DNA of 64,000 bases from Podospora pseudoanserina (taxonomy: Eukaryota; Ascomycota; Sordariomycetes; Sordariales; Podosporaceae), in assembly GCF_035222485.1 (NCBI RefSeq), contig NC_085922.1, positions 2,433,001-2,497,000 of the forward strand. Reading direction: 5' to 3'. The notes beneath the pieces were generated by a model that was not told the origin of the DNA, ran no database searches, and saw only the letters and a list, made by a program, of their open reading frames with translations. Below, piece by piece: positions 1 through 11,710 of this stretch. Numbering within the stretch: the first letter of the stretch is position 1; each line of letters begins with the position of its first letter. The position numbers and the translations under genes are program-made.

Positions 1-461
1 CAGCCCCCCCATGCCATCGGCAGCCGCGAGCCAGGGAGCCAGGCCACCCCAGTCCAGACCACCTGCCGGGGCCGGGCCGGAGTGGGGTTCCTAGCTTGCT
101 CCAATCTGCATTCAATCATCGATTGGTTACGCCTTCCAGCTGTCGAACTTCCATCGCAGCAGTTGCATTCGATGAATGATTTAACCACATCCCAAAGCAC
201 CCAGACGCACCACACGGTCCCCCTCACTCTCAACATCTCAGCCCATCGATTACCTTTGTTCATTATTGCCCACAGACTCGTCGTCTAGCCATTTGCTCCC
301 CATCATTCCAATCTTTACATCTTCAATCCGCCCGCGATACAACTAATACCGTACAACTACATACTCCGACGCAAAGAACGACCACATACCTTTCCACGAA
401 TCAGTCTCTATTGGCTGGCCACCCTTTGATCAGCAGCTATCAGCAGAAACCCGAGCTCGCT
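1..461. other. Upstream region of GID5, no gene seen
   Basis: No convincing coding segment. The last 200 nt are pyrimidine-rich and A/C-rich, like a fungal promoter and 5' leader, and run directly into the first in-frame ATG of the GID5 gene at 462. What lies to the left of the window cannot be judged. Confidence 0.5.
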
Positions 462-3400
462 ATGACGATGGCCCAGGCCTCGAGCCCTCCAGTGCTCACA
501 CCGCACAAGATAACTAGAAGCTATTCAGAACAGGTTGCCGAGCTTCGAGCAATCAAGGACAAGTGTATTGGTCATCTGCAAAACAAAGAAGAATGGGTCG
601 AGAAGGGTATACTGGGGTCTATCCTCCAGGCGCTACAAGGTAGCGCTCCGTCACACGTGCGGACAGAGGAGGACTCTGTTCGTCTGCTGTGTCTGGAGCT
701 GCTTGCAAGTATCTCAGGTGGCAAGTATCTCTTCTCCCAAGCGGCTGCTCCCGGTGCTAACGTTCGTCAGGGGGGCCACAATTCCTTAACCCCCTTCATG
801 TGGTCGACGTTGTCCCAACAGTCCTATCTTATATTTCTCTCGCCCACCAAAACTCGCCCCGGGTCGTTCTGACAGCCCTCCGCATCATCCGCAACATGAC
901 CGAGGCCACGAGTGCTGCTCTACCAGGTCACGATGATCTCAACAGATTGGCCGATGCTATATTCAGACCGGAACATCTCGAGTCATTTCATGCTATTCTT
1001 ACACAACCTTCTACCGATTCGGTCATACAAGAGCAAAAGCGCTTGGTCTTGAGTTCGATTGCCCGGTTATGTAATAAAGAGGAACATCAAAACGTTTTGG
1101 CCGACAGTGGTGTTCTGGATGCGCTCGCGACGATACTGGCCAGTTTCATTGTGGCCCGAGGCGAGGTCATACCTGGAGCGGAAATGGTTGCGGAAACAGA
1201 TGGCCTAGCTGATATGATTCCAGCCCCGGCTCCCCGAGGGGCAAGTCTCGCCTTGACGTTGGAAGCAATATCGGCCATCATTTGCAACTCTAAGTTTCGT
1301 TGCTGCATGTTTGTGCTTTCTCCGGCAATCCTAGCCGTTCTCCCTTTGATCGACTTTACCCCTGCGTCAGCAGAACCAAGGCCTCCTGGTGCTGGCGGTG
1401 CCGCGGGCAAAAGCCACGGGGCCATGGACTATCTCCTGCCCCTAATGCCCGGTTCCCAGTCTAGGAGCAGTTCCCAGGTTGCCCAGCTTCCTCCCTCCAG
1501 CTTGTCGCGGAATGCTTCGTCAAACAGGCGCTCTCAGACATACAAATTTACTGGCTTCGATCCCGCTAGTGAGGACTCGGATGCTGACAACCCGGAGAGT
1601 CCTGTGGTGCCCTGGCTTCTCAATCTTGTGCGGAAGACAAGTGGGCTCGAGAGGGTGGCAGCGGCTTCTGTTCTGACGTCTCTGTTCAAAGCCAACCTCA
1701 CCCGCCTGGACCGAGAACAGGAACTGGCTTACCTCCTTGTGCCTATACTCTGCAATCTGATAAGGGACCATATGAAGGAAATTCCTCCGTCGATTTACAC
1801 GACCACATTTATTGACAGTGATACGGAAAAGGACTGGGCCATTCTGGAGAAAACGCCGGAAGTGTTGGCGCGCTTGGTTGGGGGGAGCGAGATCTTGCAG
1901 AAGTCTGCTCATGAGTGTGGCGTAATCAAGACAACGGCCAAGCTTCTCAAGGATGCATATGAGTTATTGGCTTCGCCGTTGATCCCGAGCCCGTGGACAG
2001 CATTTCCCCGTCAGAGTATGGTTTCGGAAGGGAGCCCTCCATCGTGCCAACTCGGACCGCCGGGGCCGGTCCCATTGTACATCCATAGGATCAGGATGAG
2101 GTACAGTGCACTGACGCTCGTGGCGGGGATGTGTTCATCGCGAGAGGATTACCGCAAGGAGCTTGCTTCCCAGGAGCTGGTTCCTTTTATTGTCGAGTCG
2201 CTTGCGGTACGACCCGGGAAGCCCCAAGATCGAAAGGGGAAGTCGGCTTCCAAGAAGGAAGGGAAAGATGGCGCTGAGAGGTTGGCTTATGGACAGAACC
2301 CCACCAGCGTGATTCTGGCGGCCTGTCATGCGTTGCGGTGTCTCGGGCGATCAGTCAGTATTCTAAGGACGACCTTTTTAGATCACGATGTCTGGCAGCC
2401 TGTTTACAAGCTCATGAAACACCCCGATTTGGAGGTGCAAATTGCAGCTTGCAGTGTTGTCATCAACCTCTTGGCAAGCTCCAGTCCCATGGTTGAGGTA
2501 AGTTTTGTCCCGAATTCCGAGTGGTTGATCACATGTACTAACACTCATCTTACTAGCCTCTTCTCCAAGCGGGTATCTCCAAGATCCTCTGCGAACAAGC
2601 ACACTCTCACGAGCCAGGGCTGCGTCTCAACGCGGTCTGGGCACTCAAGCACTTGATCCTCGAAGTCAACAATAGCCGCAAGAAGCAACTCCTGGAGGAG
2701 TTGGAACCCGGGTGGCTCATCCAGCTGATCAGCGATGACACATCCGAAGAGGGTGCGCCGTACACGCGGCCGCGACGCTCCACGGATGCTGACGAAGACG
2801 AGGATATGGACGCGGAAACGACAGAAGAAGAGGAGCCTCACTTGTGGACATGGCGGGGCATGGATGGAAACCCTCGCAGGATAAACTCGCCGCGGATGCA
2901 AAAAGCGAAAGAAAAACTCGAGATGCTGCGGAAAGCGGACCTGAACCCGGCGCGGAAAGCAAGGAACGACATGATTGCGATTCAGGAGCAGGCGCTGGGT
3001 TTTATTCAAAATTTCATCATGAACCCGAACACACCGCAGGACCAGACGGAGCTGGTGGATTACTTGTTTTCGGAGCTGGGGGAGAACAGGTTGTTTGGGA
3101 TTCTGGCGAACAAGCTCAAGGTGCGGGTGGTGGGGGCGTTTGGCCGGAAGTATTCCAAGGGGAGGGACACGTTGGCGCTGTACCCACAGGCGAAGATTAT
3201 TATGGCTATCACGTTTATCTTGGTGCACATTGCGGCAAGTATCCCCAGGCATCGACAATTGGTGATTGCGCAGACCGAGTTGTTGAAGCTGCTGGGGGGC
3301 AACCTCGACAACGAATCGGTGGATGTGAGGAGAGGTCTTTGTCACTTGTTTGAGAATCTGAGCGTCCTGGAGGATGATGAGGACAGGCAGCCTTGCGCGC

Positions 3401-3534
3401 AGAGGGCGTCGGAGCTGGCTAAGCTTGGGGTCTTGTCGAAGCTGGAGGGTTTGGAGACTAATGATGCGGATCTATATGTGAGAGAGAGGGCGAAGGCGGC
3501 GGTGGCTCAGTTCAAGACTCCAGCAATGGCTTAG
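462..3534 (+). CDS. GID5: GID/CTLH E3 ligase armadillo subunit Gid5 (Vid28)
   Basis: Armadillo-repeat scaffold of the GID (glucose-induced degradation) ubiquitin ligase, which in yeast bridges the substrate receptor Gid4 to the catalytic core and targets gluconeogenic enzymes. Exons are read as 462-708, 771-2497 and 2557-3534, giving about 983 aa (yeast Vid28 is 921). Helical ARM-type repeats run nearly end to end, for example LNAVWALKHLILEVNN in the third exon and VQIAACSVVINLLASS before it. A low-complexity insert rich in Ser, Pro and Gly lies near residues 280-340, and an acidic patch (DADEDEDMDAE) lies in the last third. Intron 2 is textbook (GTAAGT donor, TACTAAC branch, CTAG acceptor). 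The intron 1 donor is less certain: 709 (GTATCT) and 718 both keep frame. The reading frame opens before 462 but without an ATG, so 462 is the start, with an alternative Met two codons later. Confidence 0.85.
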
Positions 3535-4530
3535 GGAAAAGCGTGGAAGTTGAAAGAGCAGAGGCTAGTGAGAGACTGGACTGAGCTGGCGCATCAGAGT
3601 TTGGACCTCACGACAGAGGGGTTGAAGTTGTTGGGAGATTGGTTGTATGGAATGCGATGAAACTGGAGGAAGATGGAAAGCGTGGGTTTTTTGTTGTTGT
3701 TTTGTTTTGTTGGAGTTTTTGGTTTGCTTGAAGTATGAAGTATATATATGATATGCCAAAGGGTGGTTTGGTCATGGGGAGACGGGGAGAACCTTGCACA
3801 CATGTAGAGGCTTGAGTAGTTTACTTGACGTGGAGGGATCATGATTACATGCCAGTAGCGAAACAATACAGCTTTTGTATGACTTATGTGCTGTGATTTG
3901 TTTATGAACATGAAGAGTCTAGATTTGCAAGTTGAGTTGCATGTGCTGAAGATATCGCCAAGAGCACGTGGGTGATCCCAGTGGTCGATTGGTCAATGGC
4001 TGGAGCTGGAGGACTTGGCAGGGAAGCTATCGTGGTTGAAGAGTACTTTGAGGATGATTGTTGATAGACATGTCACAGCATCGAATTCTCACAGCAAATA
4101 TTTTTCAACACGTTAAATAGAGGTTTGAAGTCATACATGACTTGTGTTGCTTTGAACAGCGCCGAAAACCAGTTGATGACCTCTGAATTTCAGACCAAAT
4201 TCAAACTTTTGGTAGCCTCTAACGCCCGCACCAGGGGTAACGGGTACTGTGGGGAAATGTTTCTGTGCCATCGCGGCGGGGCCTTGTTGGTTTATGACGA
4301 GACACCACTCTGCACTCTCCAAAACCGCCATCTTCATCGCAAGCTTTCTCTTTCCAACTGTATTTTTGTTTCATCATTTTCCCCGACCTTTTGTCTCTGT
4401 GGCACCAGCAGGTCTTTCCCTCTACTGTTAACACGAGACTCCACTACATCATCTTCATTGCTCCCCCAAATCCAACACGCACCCAACAAATAACACCGAC
4501 GCCTCCAACGGGAGAAGGCGACAGTTCACG
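3535..4530. other. Intergenic: GID5 3' end and VTC promoter
   Basis: No gene recognised. It holds the GID5 3' flank, T/G-rich with a short TATATATGATATG stretch near 3740, and the promoter of the next gene. The last 150 nt before 4531 are C/T- and A/C-rich, typical of fungal 5' leaders. Short open frames on both strands show no conserved features. Confidence 0.4.
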
Positions 4531-7022
4531 ATGCGCTTCGGCAAAACCCTCCGCCAGTCGGTCTACCCGCCCTGGAAAGACCAATACATCGACTACGCCA
4601 AGCTGAAATCCATCCTCCGCGAGGACAAGCCCGACGACGAGGACGAGCCCTGGACCGAAGAAGACGAGAACCGCTTCTGCGACGAGATCTTCAACACTCA
4701 GCTCGAAAAAGTGGCCAAGTTTCAAGAGACCAAGATTGAGGAGCTGCGCAACAGGACGGATGAGGCGGCGGAGAAGCTGAAGCATTTGAATGAGCAGCAA
4801 CAGTCCGAGGAGGGTGGCGAGGGTGATGCTGCCCAGGAAGAGGGGGAGGAGGGAAAACATGAAGAGGTGGCGGTGGATAAACAGAAACTCAAAGAGATGG
4901 AGGCAGAGCTGGATGGGATCACAAACGAGGTCAAGGAGCTGCAAAAGTATAGCAATCTGAACTATACCGGCTTCTTGAAGATCGTCAAGAAGCATGATCG
5001 CAAGAGGGGGGATCGGTACAAGATTCGGCCGATGATGCAGGTCAACTTGTCGAACCGGCCGTTCAACTCGGAGCAGGCTTACTCGCCGTTGTTGAACAAG
5101 CTGTCGTATATGTATTTTGCGATTAGACGGTTTGAGGCGCCGGATGCGGGGGATGTGCTGCCTATTGATCCGGACAGCCAGCCTGAGACGCACAATGGGG
5201 AGAAGTACACGGCGCACAAGTTTTGGGTGCACCCGGATAACTTGTTGGAGGTCAAGACGTACATCTTGAGGAGGCTGCCGGCGCTGGTGTATAGTGAGCA
5301 GTCGGCCAAGGAGGTGGATGGGCAGCAGGACCCGACGATTACGTCGTTGTATTTTGATAATGCCAAGTTCCAGCTGTATTCGAAGAAGGTGGAGAGGGAG
5401 GCGGAGGCGAGTTCGTTGAGGTTGAGGTGGTATGGGCAGTTGAGCGCGAGGCCGGAGATCTTGCTGGAGCAGAAGCTGTTGCATGAGAATGGGACGAGCG
5501 AGGAGAGGAAGTTTGCGATCAAGGAGAAGTACGTCAAGGCGTTTCTGGATGGGGAGTACAAGATGGAAAAGTCGGTTCAGAAGATGGAGAGGAAGGGGCA
5601 GAAGGCGGAGGATGTGGAGGAGTTTAAGGGGACGGCGGACGCGATTCAGGAGTTTGTGAGGGATAACAAGTTGGAGCCGCTGGTGAGGGCGAATTACGTG
5701 AGGACTGCGTTTCAGAATCCGGGGGATGATCGGGTGCGGATTTCTATTGATACGGACATTGCCTTCATCCGGGAGGACACGCTTGATCGTGACCGGCCCT
5801 GCCGCGATCCCAAGGACTGGCATCGGGCGGATATCGACAACAGCAACATGACCAACCCGTTCAAGAACATCAACCAAAGCGAGGTCTCCCGCTTCCCTTA
5901 CGCGGTGTTGGAGATCAAGCTCAAGGAGGACGTCAACAACAAGCGCGGCCGTCCAGTCTGGATCCAAGACCTCATGGGCTCCCATCTTGTCCACCCCTGC
6001 CCCAGATTCTCCAAGTTTGTCCAGGGCGTCGCCTCTCTCTTTGAGGACTACGTCAACCGCCTCCCCTTCTGGCTATCGGACCTCAACACCGACATCCGCA
6101 AGGACCCCCAGCGGGCCTTCCAAGAAGAGGAAGAGCGTCGCGCCCGCAGAGCGGAAAACGAGCAAGTGGTCGGGTCATTCCTGGGGACCAAACTGTCGTC
6201 GTATAAACCCTCCCGCTCGTCCCCAGCAGCAAAATCCTACCTCGCCGACCGGATGGCGACTGACGCTGCTGCTGCCGCCGCCTCCCCAAAGTCAGGCGTT
6301 ACAACCTCCAATCAACAACAGGCCGTGTCCACCCCCGCCGGCGATGAAGCCGGCGAGTCCTCCCAGTCCCAACCCCTCATCCCCCGCGAGAACCGCGAGA
6401 TCAACTACGGCACCCTCTCCTCCGTCCTCCCCGGCTTTTCCCTGTCCAAGTACAGCAGAGCCAAGCGCGCACGCGAAGCGGGCATCACCTCCCTGCCCCC
6501 TGGAGTGACGGAACCAAAGGAGTGGATCAAGAACTCTGGCCCGTTGCAAATCGAACCAAAAGTCTGGCTGGCAAACGAGCGGACGTTTTTGAAGTGGCAG
6601 CACATCTGTGTATTGCTGGGGGGGTTGGCGATCAGTTTGTACACTGCCTCTGCGAGCTCGAAGGGAGGGAACTTGCTGGGGGAGGTGATGGGGATGGTTT
6701 TCTTGGGTGTGGCGGCATTTACGGGGGGTTGGAGCTGGTGGGTGTTGAGGAGGAGGAGGGAGATGATTGTGGGGAGGAGCGGGAAGGATTTTGATTTTGT
6801 GTTGGGGCCGATGGTGGTGGCGGGGGCGCTTGGGGTGGCGCTGGTGGTGAATTTTGGGATTGCGGTGAGTACACTAACTACGCTTTTGATTGAAACCGGA
6901 GGGGGGAAGGTTGTGTGCTAACTTGTGTGATGTAGTATCAACAGGCTTTTGAGAAGCATTGGGGGGGTGATGGGGGGCATCATGGGAATCGGAGTGGGGT
7001 TGATATGGGGGATTTGAGGTGA
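4531..7022 (+). CDS. Vacuolar transporter chaperone subunit, Vtc2/Vtc3 type (SPX-VTC-DUF202)
   Basis: Subunit of the VTC complex, which makes polyphosphate from ATP and moves it into the vacuole, with inositol pyrophosphate sensing by the SPX domain. Exons 4531-6864 and 6936-7022 give 806 aa. In order: SPX domain (about 1-155, opening MRFGKTLRQSVYPPWKDQYI, with the NYTGFLKIVKKHDR helix), the tunnel-shaped VTC/TTM domain (about 215-510; HKFWVHPDN, SLRLRWYGQL, FAIKEKYV, RTAFQNPGDDRVRIS), an Ala/Ser-rich linker, and a C-terminal DUF202 module with three membrane segments (about 685-790). The YPPWK start and LPPGV...VWLANERTF linker match yeast Vtc2/Vtc3 better than Vtc4, though many databases would label it 'VTC4'. 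The basic residues lining the Vtc4 tunnel appear present. A 71-nt terminal intron gives a Gly/His-rich tail; retaining it would end the protein at 6921 instead. Confidence 0.85.
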
Positions 7023-7506
7023 GTAGAAGAGGACCGGTATAAGTGATAGCAGGAGTCATAGTAGGAGTTTTAGGGGGAGTGAGATGGGTTATGAGAGGAT
7101 AGTGTTGTTGTGTTTTGGATAGGTGATGTTGGATGTCTGTGCGGTTCTGTTTACTTTTTGGAATCAGGGGTTCAGGGGAGAGTTTTTTTTTTTTGCAAAT
7201 CATAGCATTGACAAGCGGTATTGTATATTGGCATGAGAGGCAGGGGCACAGCTTAGATTGTATAACAGAGAAGGGCCTCAATATCAGTTTCAACCATGTG
7301 CTTCATGAAATGGCGTTTCTTGTGATTTCTCTTGTTCCGCCCCTTTCTATATGCTACATCATTTACTGTTACAAAGAAACATTCCCGTATCAAACACGAC
7401 CGTTCCATATGTTTTTACACTTTCAATACCCTCACCCATTCACGCCATTTTCAACCCAGGGGTATCTTGTTTTGATATGTATGTACCTTACCTACACATG
7501 ATGGTT
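7023..7506. other. Convergent 3' flanks of VTC and MRPL40
   Basis: Space between two convergent genes, no gene seen. Contains an 11-nt T run near 7185 and A/T-rich stretches consistent with polyadenylation regions of both neighbours. Confidence 0.4.
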
Positions 7507-8758
7507 CTACACCTTTGGTTGGTCCACCGGCGCTATCCCCTCGCCGCCCTCTATCGATAAACTCTCCACCGCCTTCCTCAACTCCTCGTCCTGCTTCTTC
7601 CTCTGCTCCAACTGCGCGCTCACCAACCCACCGCTCTTCCTCAGCGCCTGATTCTTGGCAATAACCCTGCCAATCTTCTCCAACATCTCATCCGTCAGCA
7701 CCGGCTGGCCCCTCTCCCGTCTCAGCTCCCTCAGCTTCCTGTTGTACTCCTGCACCGGCTGCAACATCGTGTCGACGCTCTTCCTCCTGGCCTTCTTCTC
7801 GTCCTCCTGGGCCTGAATCTTGGCGATGTACTCCTCCGTGTGCCTCGTGCGGAACTTGCTGTAGCGGTTGCGGAGCTCGTCAATGACCACCTCTGGCATT
7901 GGGGGACGCAGGAGGGTGGGGATGTAGGTGCGTTCCTCGACGTCGATGCGGAGGGTGTCGATTGGGTGGTCGATGTGCTTGACGGGGGGGACGGCGGGCC
8001 AGGGGATGGTGACGTTGAGGCCGGGGACGAGGCGGGAGAAGAGGGTGCGGCGGGTGGGACGGTCGTAGGAGATGTTGATGGGTTTGAGCTCGCGGACGAT
8101 GACGTCGCGGACGTGGCCGGAGTCGGGGTGGGGGAGGGGGTAGACGAGGCGGACGGCTGAGATGGGGACGGCCATGGCGATTGGTTCTACTGGGGAGGAG
8201 CCGGGTTCGCGGAGGTATTCGGGGATTTTGACGTTGGTCTGGGGAAAGGAGGGTTAGTCATATGCTGGGGAGGGGGGGGGGGGTATGTTGGAGGAAGCTC
8301 ACCTTGAGCTCGTCCTCCATCTCGAGGACCATGGTGTTGGTTCGGATGGTCTTGATGGGGACGATCTTGCCCTTGTAGGGGCCCTCGAGGATGACTACAC
8401 GGTCTCCGGGGGCAAGGCAGAGGTTCTTGGAGCCGCCGGCCCAGGCGCAGCGGGCTTCCTTTTGGGCGGGGGTGAGCTGGGAGTGGAGGAGAGCTCTGTC
8501 GACCGAGATGGCGCCGTATGGGTTGCCGAATTCGTTGAGCTTGCCAGTGTCACGGTTGGGGGCGATGGGGCCCAACTTGAGGTCCTCGTTGCGGCGGATG
8601 ATGGCCTGTCGCATGTCCTCGCCGATTTCTTCTCTGTGCCTCTTGATCTCCCTCATCCGCTCCTTCTTCTCTTGCTGGTACCGGCGCTGGGTCTTGCGCT
8701 TGATTCGTTTTGTCACCTGGCGCTCGGCCATGGCAACCCGGCGGAGGATCTTGTCCAT
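7507..8758 (-). CDS. MRPL40: Mitochondrial large-subunit ribosomal protein uL24m
   Basis: Homologue of bacterial L24 in the mitochondrial ribosome (yeast Mrpl40). On the minus strand, exons 8758-8303 and 8238-7507 with a 64-nt intron give 395 aa. The basic N-terminus (RQVTKRIKRKTQRRYQQEKK) suits a mitochondrial protein and RNA binding. The KOW motif lies at about residues 118-150 (APGDRVVILEGPYKGKIVPI). The long C-terminal extension carries the fungal PTRRTLFSRLVPGLNVTIPW signature and a charged coiled tail. The frame is open upstream of 8758 but lacks an ATG, and the ATG chosen (MDKILRRV) matches the fungal family start. The gene is divergent from RHO1 across about 1.9 kb. Confidence 0.85.
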
Positions 8759-10656
8759 CTCGGGCCGCAGACGGTCAATTGACCGTTGGTGTGCTGGGGA
8801 GTGGTGAGGGGAGTTGTGTTCGTCCTTTTGGTCGGCGGGGGAGGGGGGACCGGGGCGGGCGAGTATCACATCCGTCGGGCGCACCAGCAGCGAATCTCAG
8901 AAAAGTTGACTGACCAATGCTTCAATTCGTGCCATCAACGGTCCGTGTGTGCCCCGTGCACCCGGCGGTTGGAAATTTTTACGGCTGACCGAGAGAGGCC
9001 TGTCAGCTGGCAGCTATGAACATAGCCCAGCGACCCACTTTCTGAGATATGCTGCATCTGCATCATCGAATGCTTTTGTCATGTTATACATGGAGAATGG
9101 ATCACTATGTCAAATATCAAAAGGGGTTGAACCAACCAAGATCTCCCGTGCAGCTGCGGATAAGACGCCCGGACGAGTTGACATTCGACACGCTCGTGTT
9201 GTGATCCTGTATCTGCACATCAGACGCCGACCAGGCCGAATCCCAAGTATCAGGTCCAATCTGACTGCCTTCTCACGAGTTTGTAGGGCTGACAAGCAAA
9301 CAAACTGATGCTGAAATGGCTGGCAGTTCGTTCGGCTTTGTCCCGTTGTGCAGCTCCCGGGTTGCAGGCTGTAGGTATGGGCTTGGGAAGTCCTATGGCT
9401 GTCCCTAGGACTCCAGCGTTACGACCCATTGTGACCCACACACTTCTCACTTGACACCGTAGGAGGGCAAAGACGGTGAGCTTTCTCCTCGGTCTTTGCA
9501 GATCTCCTTGTTGGGAGGTAGCCAACTGATGCACCCATCACATGCCTCGACTGTTAATAATGGATGTCATCAATGTTCGAGGTCACCGTTTCAGAAGCAC
9601 AGATATTCCGTAATGGCAAGGCTGAGGGAGTTATGCTGTGAAAGGATAGCCCCCGTTCTTAAGCCTTGTGCAAGTGCAGGTGCTGTGCTTCTGGTTGATA
9701 GGGGCGTTTTTTTTTTTTTTTGGGGGGAACTCTCCCAATCGGTCGGGAGTCATAGAATTCAAGACATGTGCTCCGGCTGGTGCAGGACAGCCCTGACAAT
9801 GGCATCATCGCATTCGTGGTAGGCAGCCGTGGCGATATTCCCACGTTCTTGATTGTGTTGATGGAAGAGCGAGGCCCGCCGACAATCCGACCCCGTCTGC
9901 CCGTTCAAGATTGCCTGTCTTTCAGGGGCTTGGGATCTTTGCCAGCCCAGGGCAGAAGGCTGGGGCCACATCGGTGCACGTTGACGGGAGCATCTGCCAG
10001 CCAAGGACACCCGCTACCTAAGATATAGTTAGTCCATAACTAAAAGTTCAGGACTCGGAACCCGTGATGCTGTCGGTCCTCCGTAGGTAAAAAGCCACTA
10101 CCTGTCAGTCAGCAGGAAGAATAAAATAAACAATTTAGAGCACTACAACATCACGAGAGAGGTGATTAAATAAGACCAAAAAGATAACCGGCGACCTCCA
10201 CCACTGCCCTGCTGAACAGGGAAGCTGAGCCCAGACCAAGCGAACAGCACTTAAGCAAGCCCCCCCAAACTTTTTGTCCACTCAGAGGCCCCCGTTTCAG
10301 GCGCGCACCCACTCGTCCTCATCTTCCCGGCTCCCCCCAACGCACTGTTGCCGTTGCCCTTTCTCTGTCGTCAATTGAAAGCGACTTGATCTTCTGCTCT
10401 TTTCCACCTCCACCTTGCAACCTTCCATCTCTCGCACTTTTGCTGCATCAACCACCCACGAACCCGACCAACTGCACCCAGACAGAGGCTCTGACTCCGC
10501 CTCCGCTCTCTCCTTGACATACAGATACCACCGCTGTTCTTCTTTTTGTTGAACATCACCCGTCTCCCGGCCTCGCAGCTCGACACGTCTGCGACCTCCC
10601 AAACCAAGCCAAACCAAAACACTTTTCCCAACTTATTAACCTAATCACACGCAACA
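8759..10656. other. Divergent intergenic region MRPL40 / RHO1
   Basis: No gene recognised in 1.9 kb. It has a T run of about 18 at 9703-9720 followed by six G, and short unconserved open frames on both strands. From about 10290 the plus strand becomes C/T-rich and leads into the RHO1 ATG. A stretch around 10200-10270 has faint word-level resemblance to fungal 5S rRNA but does not fit it. Confidence 0.4.
10290..10656 (+). promoter_or_regulatory. Pyrimidine-rich leader of RHO1
   Basis: A C/T-rich plus-strand stretch ends in CACACGCAACA directly before the RHO1 ATG. Such tracts are usual at the promoters and 5' UTRs of highly expressed filamentous-fungal genes. No TATA box is evident. The start of transcription cannot be placed from sequence alone. 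Confidence 0.35.
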
Positions 10657-11710
10657 ATGGCCGCCGAGCTTCGCCGGAAGTTGGTTATCGTCGGTGACGG
10701 TGCCTGCGGAAAGACGTGCTTGTTGATGTGAGTAGCCTTCCATGATGCCCGTTCTGTCATGTCGGATTTAGTCCTTTCACCGCCGCAACCATGACCTTGG
10801 TCGCGTCGTCATCAACATCATCATCATCATCATCAACCCCCATCATCCATCATCTACAGTTACTGACAGGTCTCGTCGCAGTGTTTTCTCCAAGGGTACC
10901 TTCCCAGAGGTAAGATTCGAACTACTTTCACCCTCCCGTGCACGCTTCGATTGCCCATCACGCCACCCCCTGATCGCTATTGACCGCCTCCGCAACTTTG
11001 CTGCCCATACCTGGGCGTTCGATGACGATCAAGGCAACCGCACCACGGAACTTGGATCGCGCTGGCACTGCCCTTCAACTATCAATTACTAACGAACCTG
11101 CAGGTCTATGTCCCTACCGTCTTCGAAAACTACGTTGCCGATGTCGAGGTTGATGGAAAGCACGTCGAGCTCGCCCTTTGGGATACGGCTGGCCAAGAGG
11201 ATTACGACCGTCTCCGCCCTCTCTCTTACCCCGACTCCCACGTCATCTTGATCTGCTTCGCCATCGACTCGCCCGATTCCCTCGACAACGTTGGCGAGAA
11301 GGTAAGTTTATGCTTATCCTACCATATTACGCTTGGACGTTACTGATGTAATTCTCTCGATAGTGGTGCTCCGAGGTACACCATTTCTGTCCCGATGTTC
11401 CCAAGATCCTTGTTGGTTGCAAGAAGGATCTCCGTTTCGACCAGAAGACCATCGAGGAGCTCCGCAAGACCAGCCAACAGCCCGTGTCTCCTGAACAGGT
11501 ATGCTTTTGCAAGGACCGTCCCCCACGACAACAACAAAAGCTGACAAATATGTGCAGGGTCAACAAGTTGCCACCAATATCAAGGCCACCAAGTATCTCG
11601 AGTGCTCCGCCAAGACCAACGAGGGTGTCCGGGAAGTGTTCGAGTTCGCGACGCGGGCCGCGTTGATGAAGAAGTCATCAAAGAAGAAGGGCAAGTGCGT
11701 CATCGCCTAA
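10657..11710 (+). CDS. RHO1: Rho-type small GTPase Rho1
   Basis: Membrane-anchored GTPase that activates 1,3-beta-glucan synthase and the protein kinase C cell-wall-integrity pathway. Five exons (10657-10727, 10882-10909, 11104-11301, 11364-11498, 11558-11710) give 194 aa, the normal length. All GTPase boxes are present: P-loop GDGACGKT (13-20), switch [12 protein letters not shown], switch [22 protein letters not shown], and ECSAKT, plus the Rho insert ([15 protein letters not shown]). The C-terminus is polybasic (KKSSKKKGK) followed by the prenylation box CVIA. Intron 1 (154 nt) contains an ATC microsatellite and intron 2 is 194 nt; both are long for this window. The odd point is the final Ala of the CaaX box (see findings). 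Confidence 0.97.
10811..10836. repeat. ATC trinucleotide microsatellite in RHO1 intron 1
   Basis: About seven imperfect ATC/ATCA units inside the first intron of RHO1. It is non-coding in the spliced transcript and likely length-variable between strains. Confidence 0.7.

Noticed and set aside
4444-5994. 516-codon minus-strand frame opposite the VTC gene
   Set aside because: Leu/Arg/Pro-rich shadow of the VTC coding sequence produced by its codon bias.
10200-10275. Resemblance to dispersed fungal 5S rRNA (AACAGGG ... CTTAAGC)
   Set aside because: Only two short words match, spacing is wrong and the rest of the 5S sequence and ends are absent.
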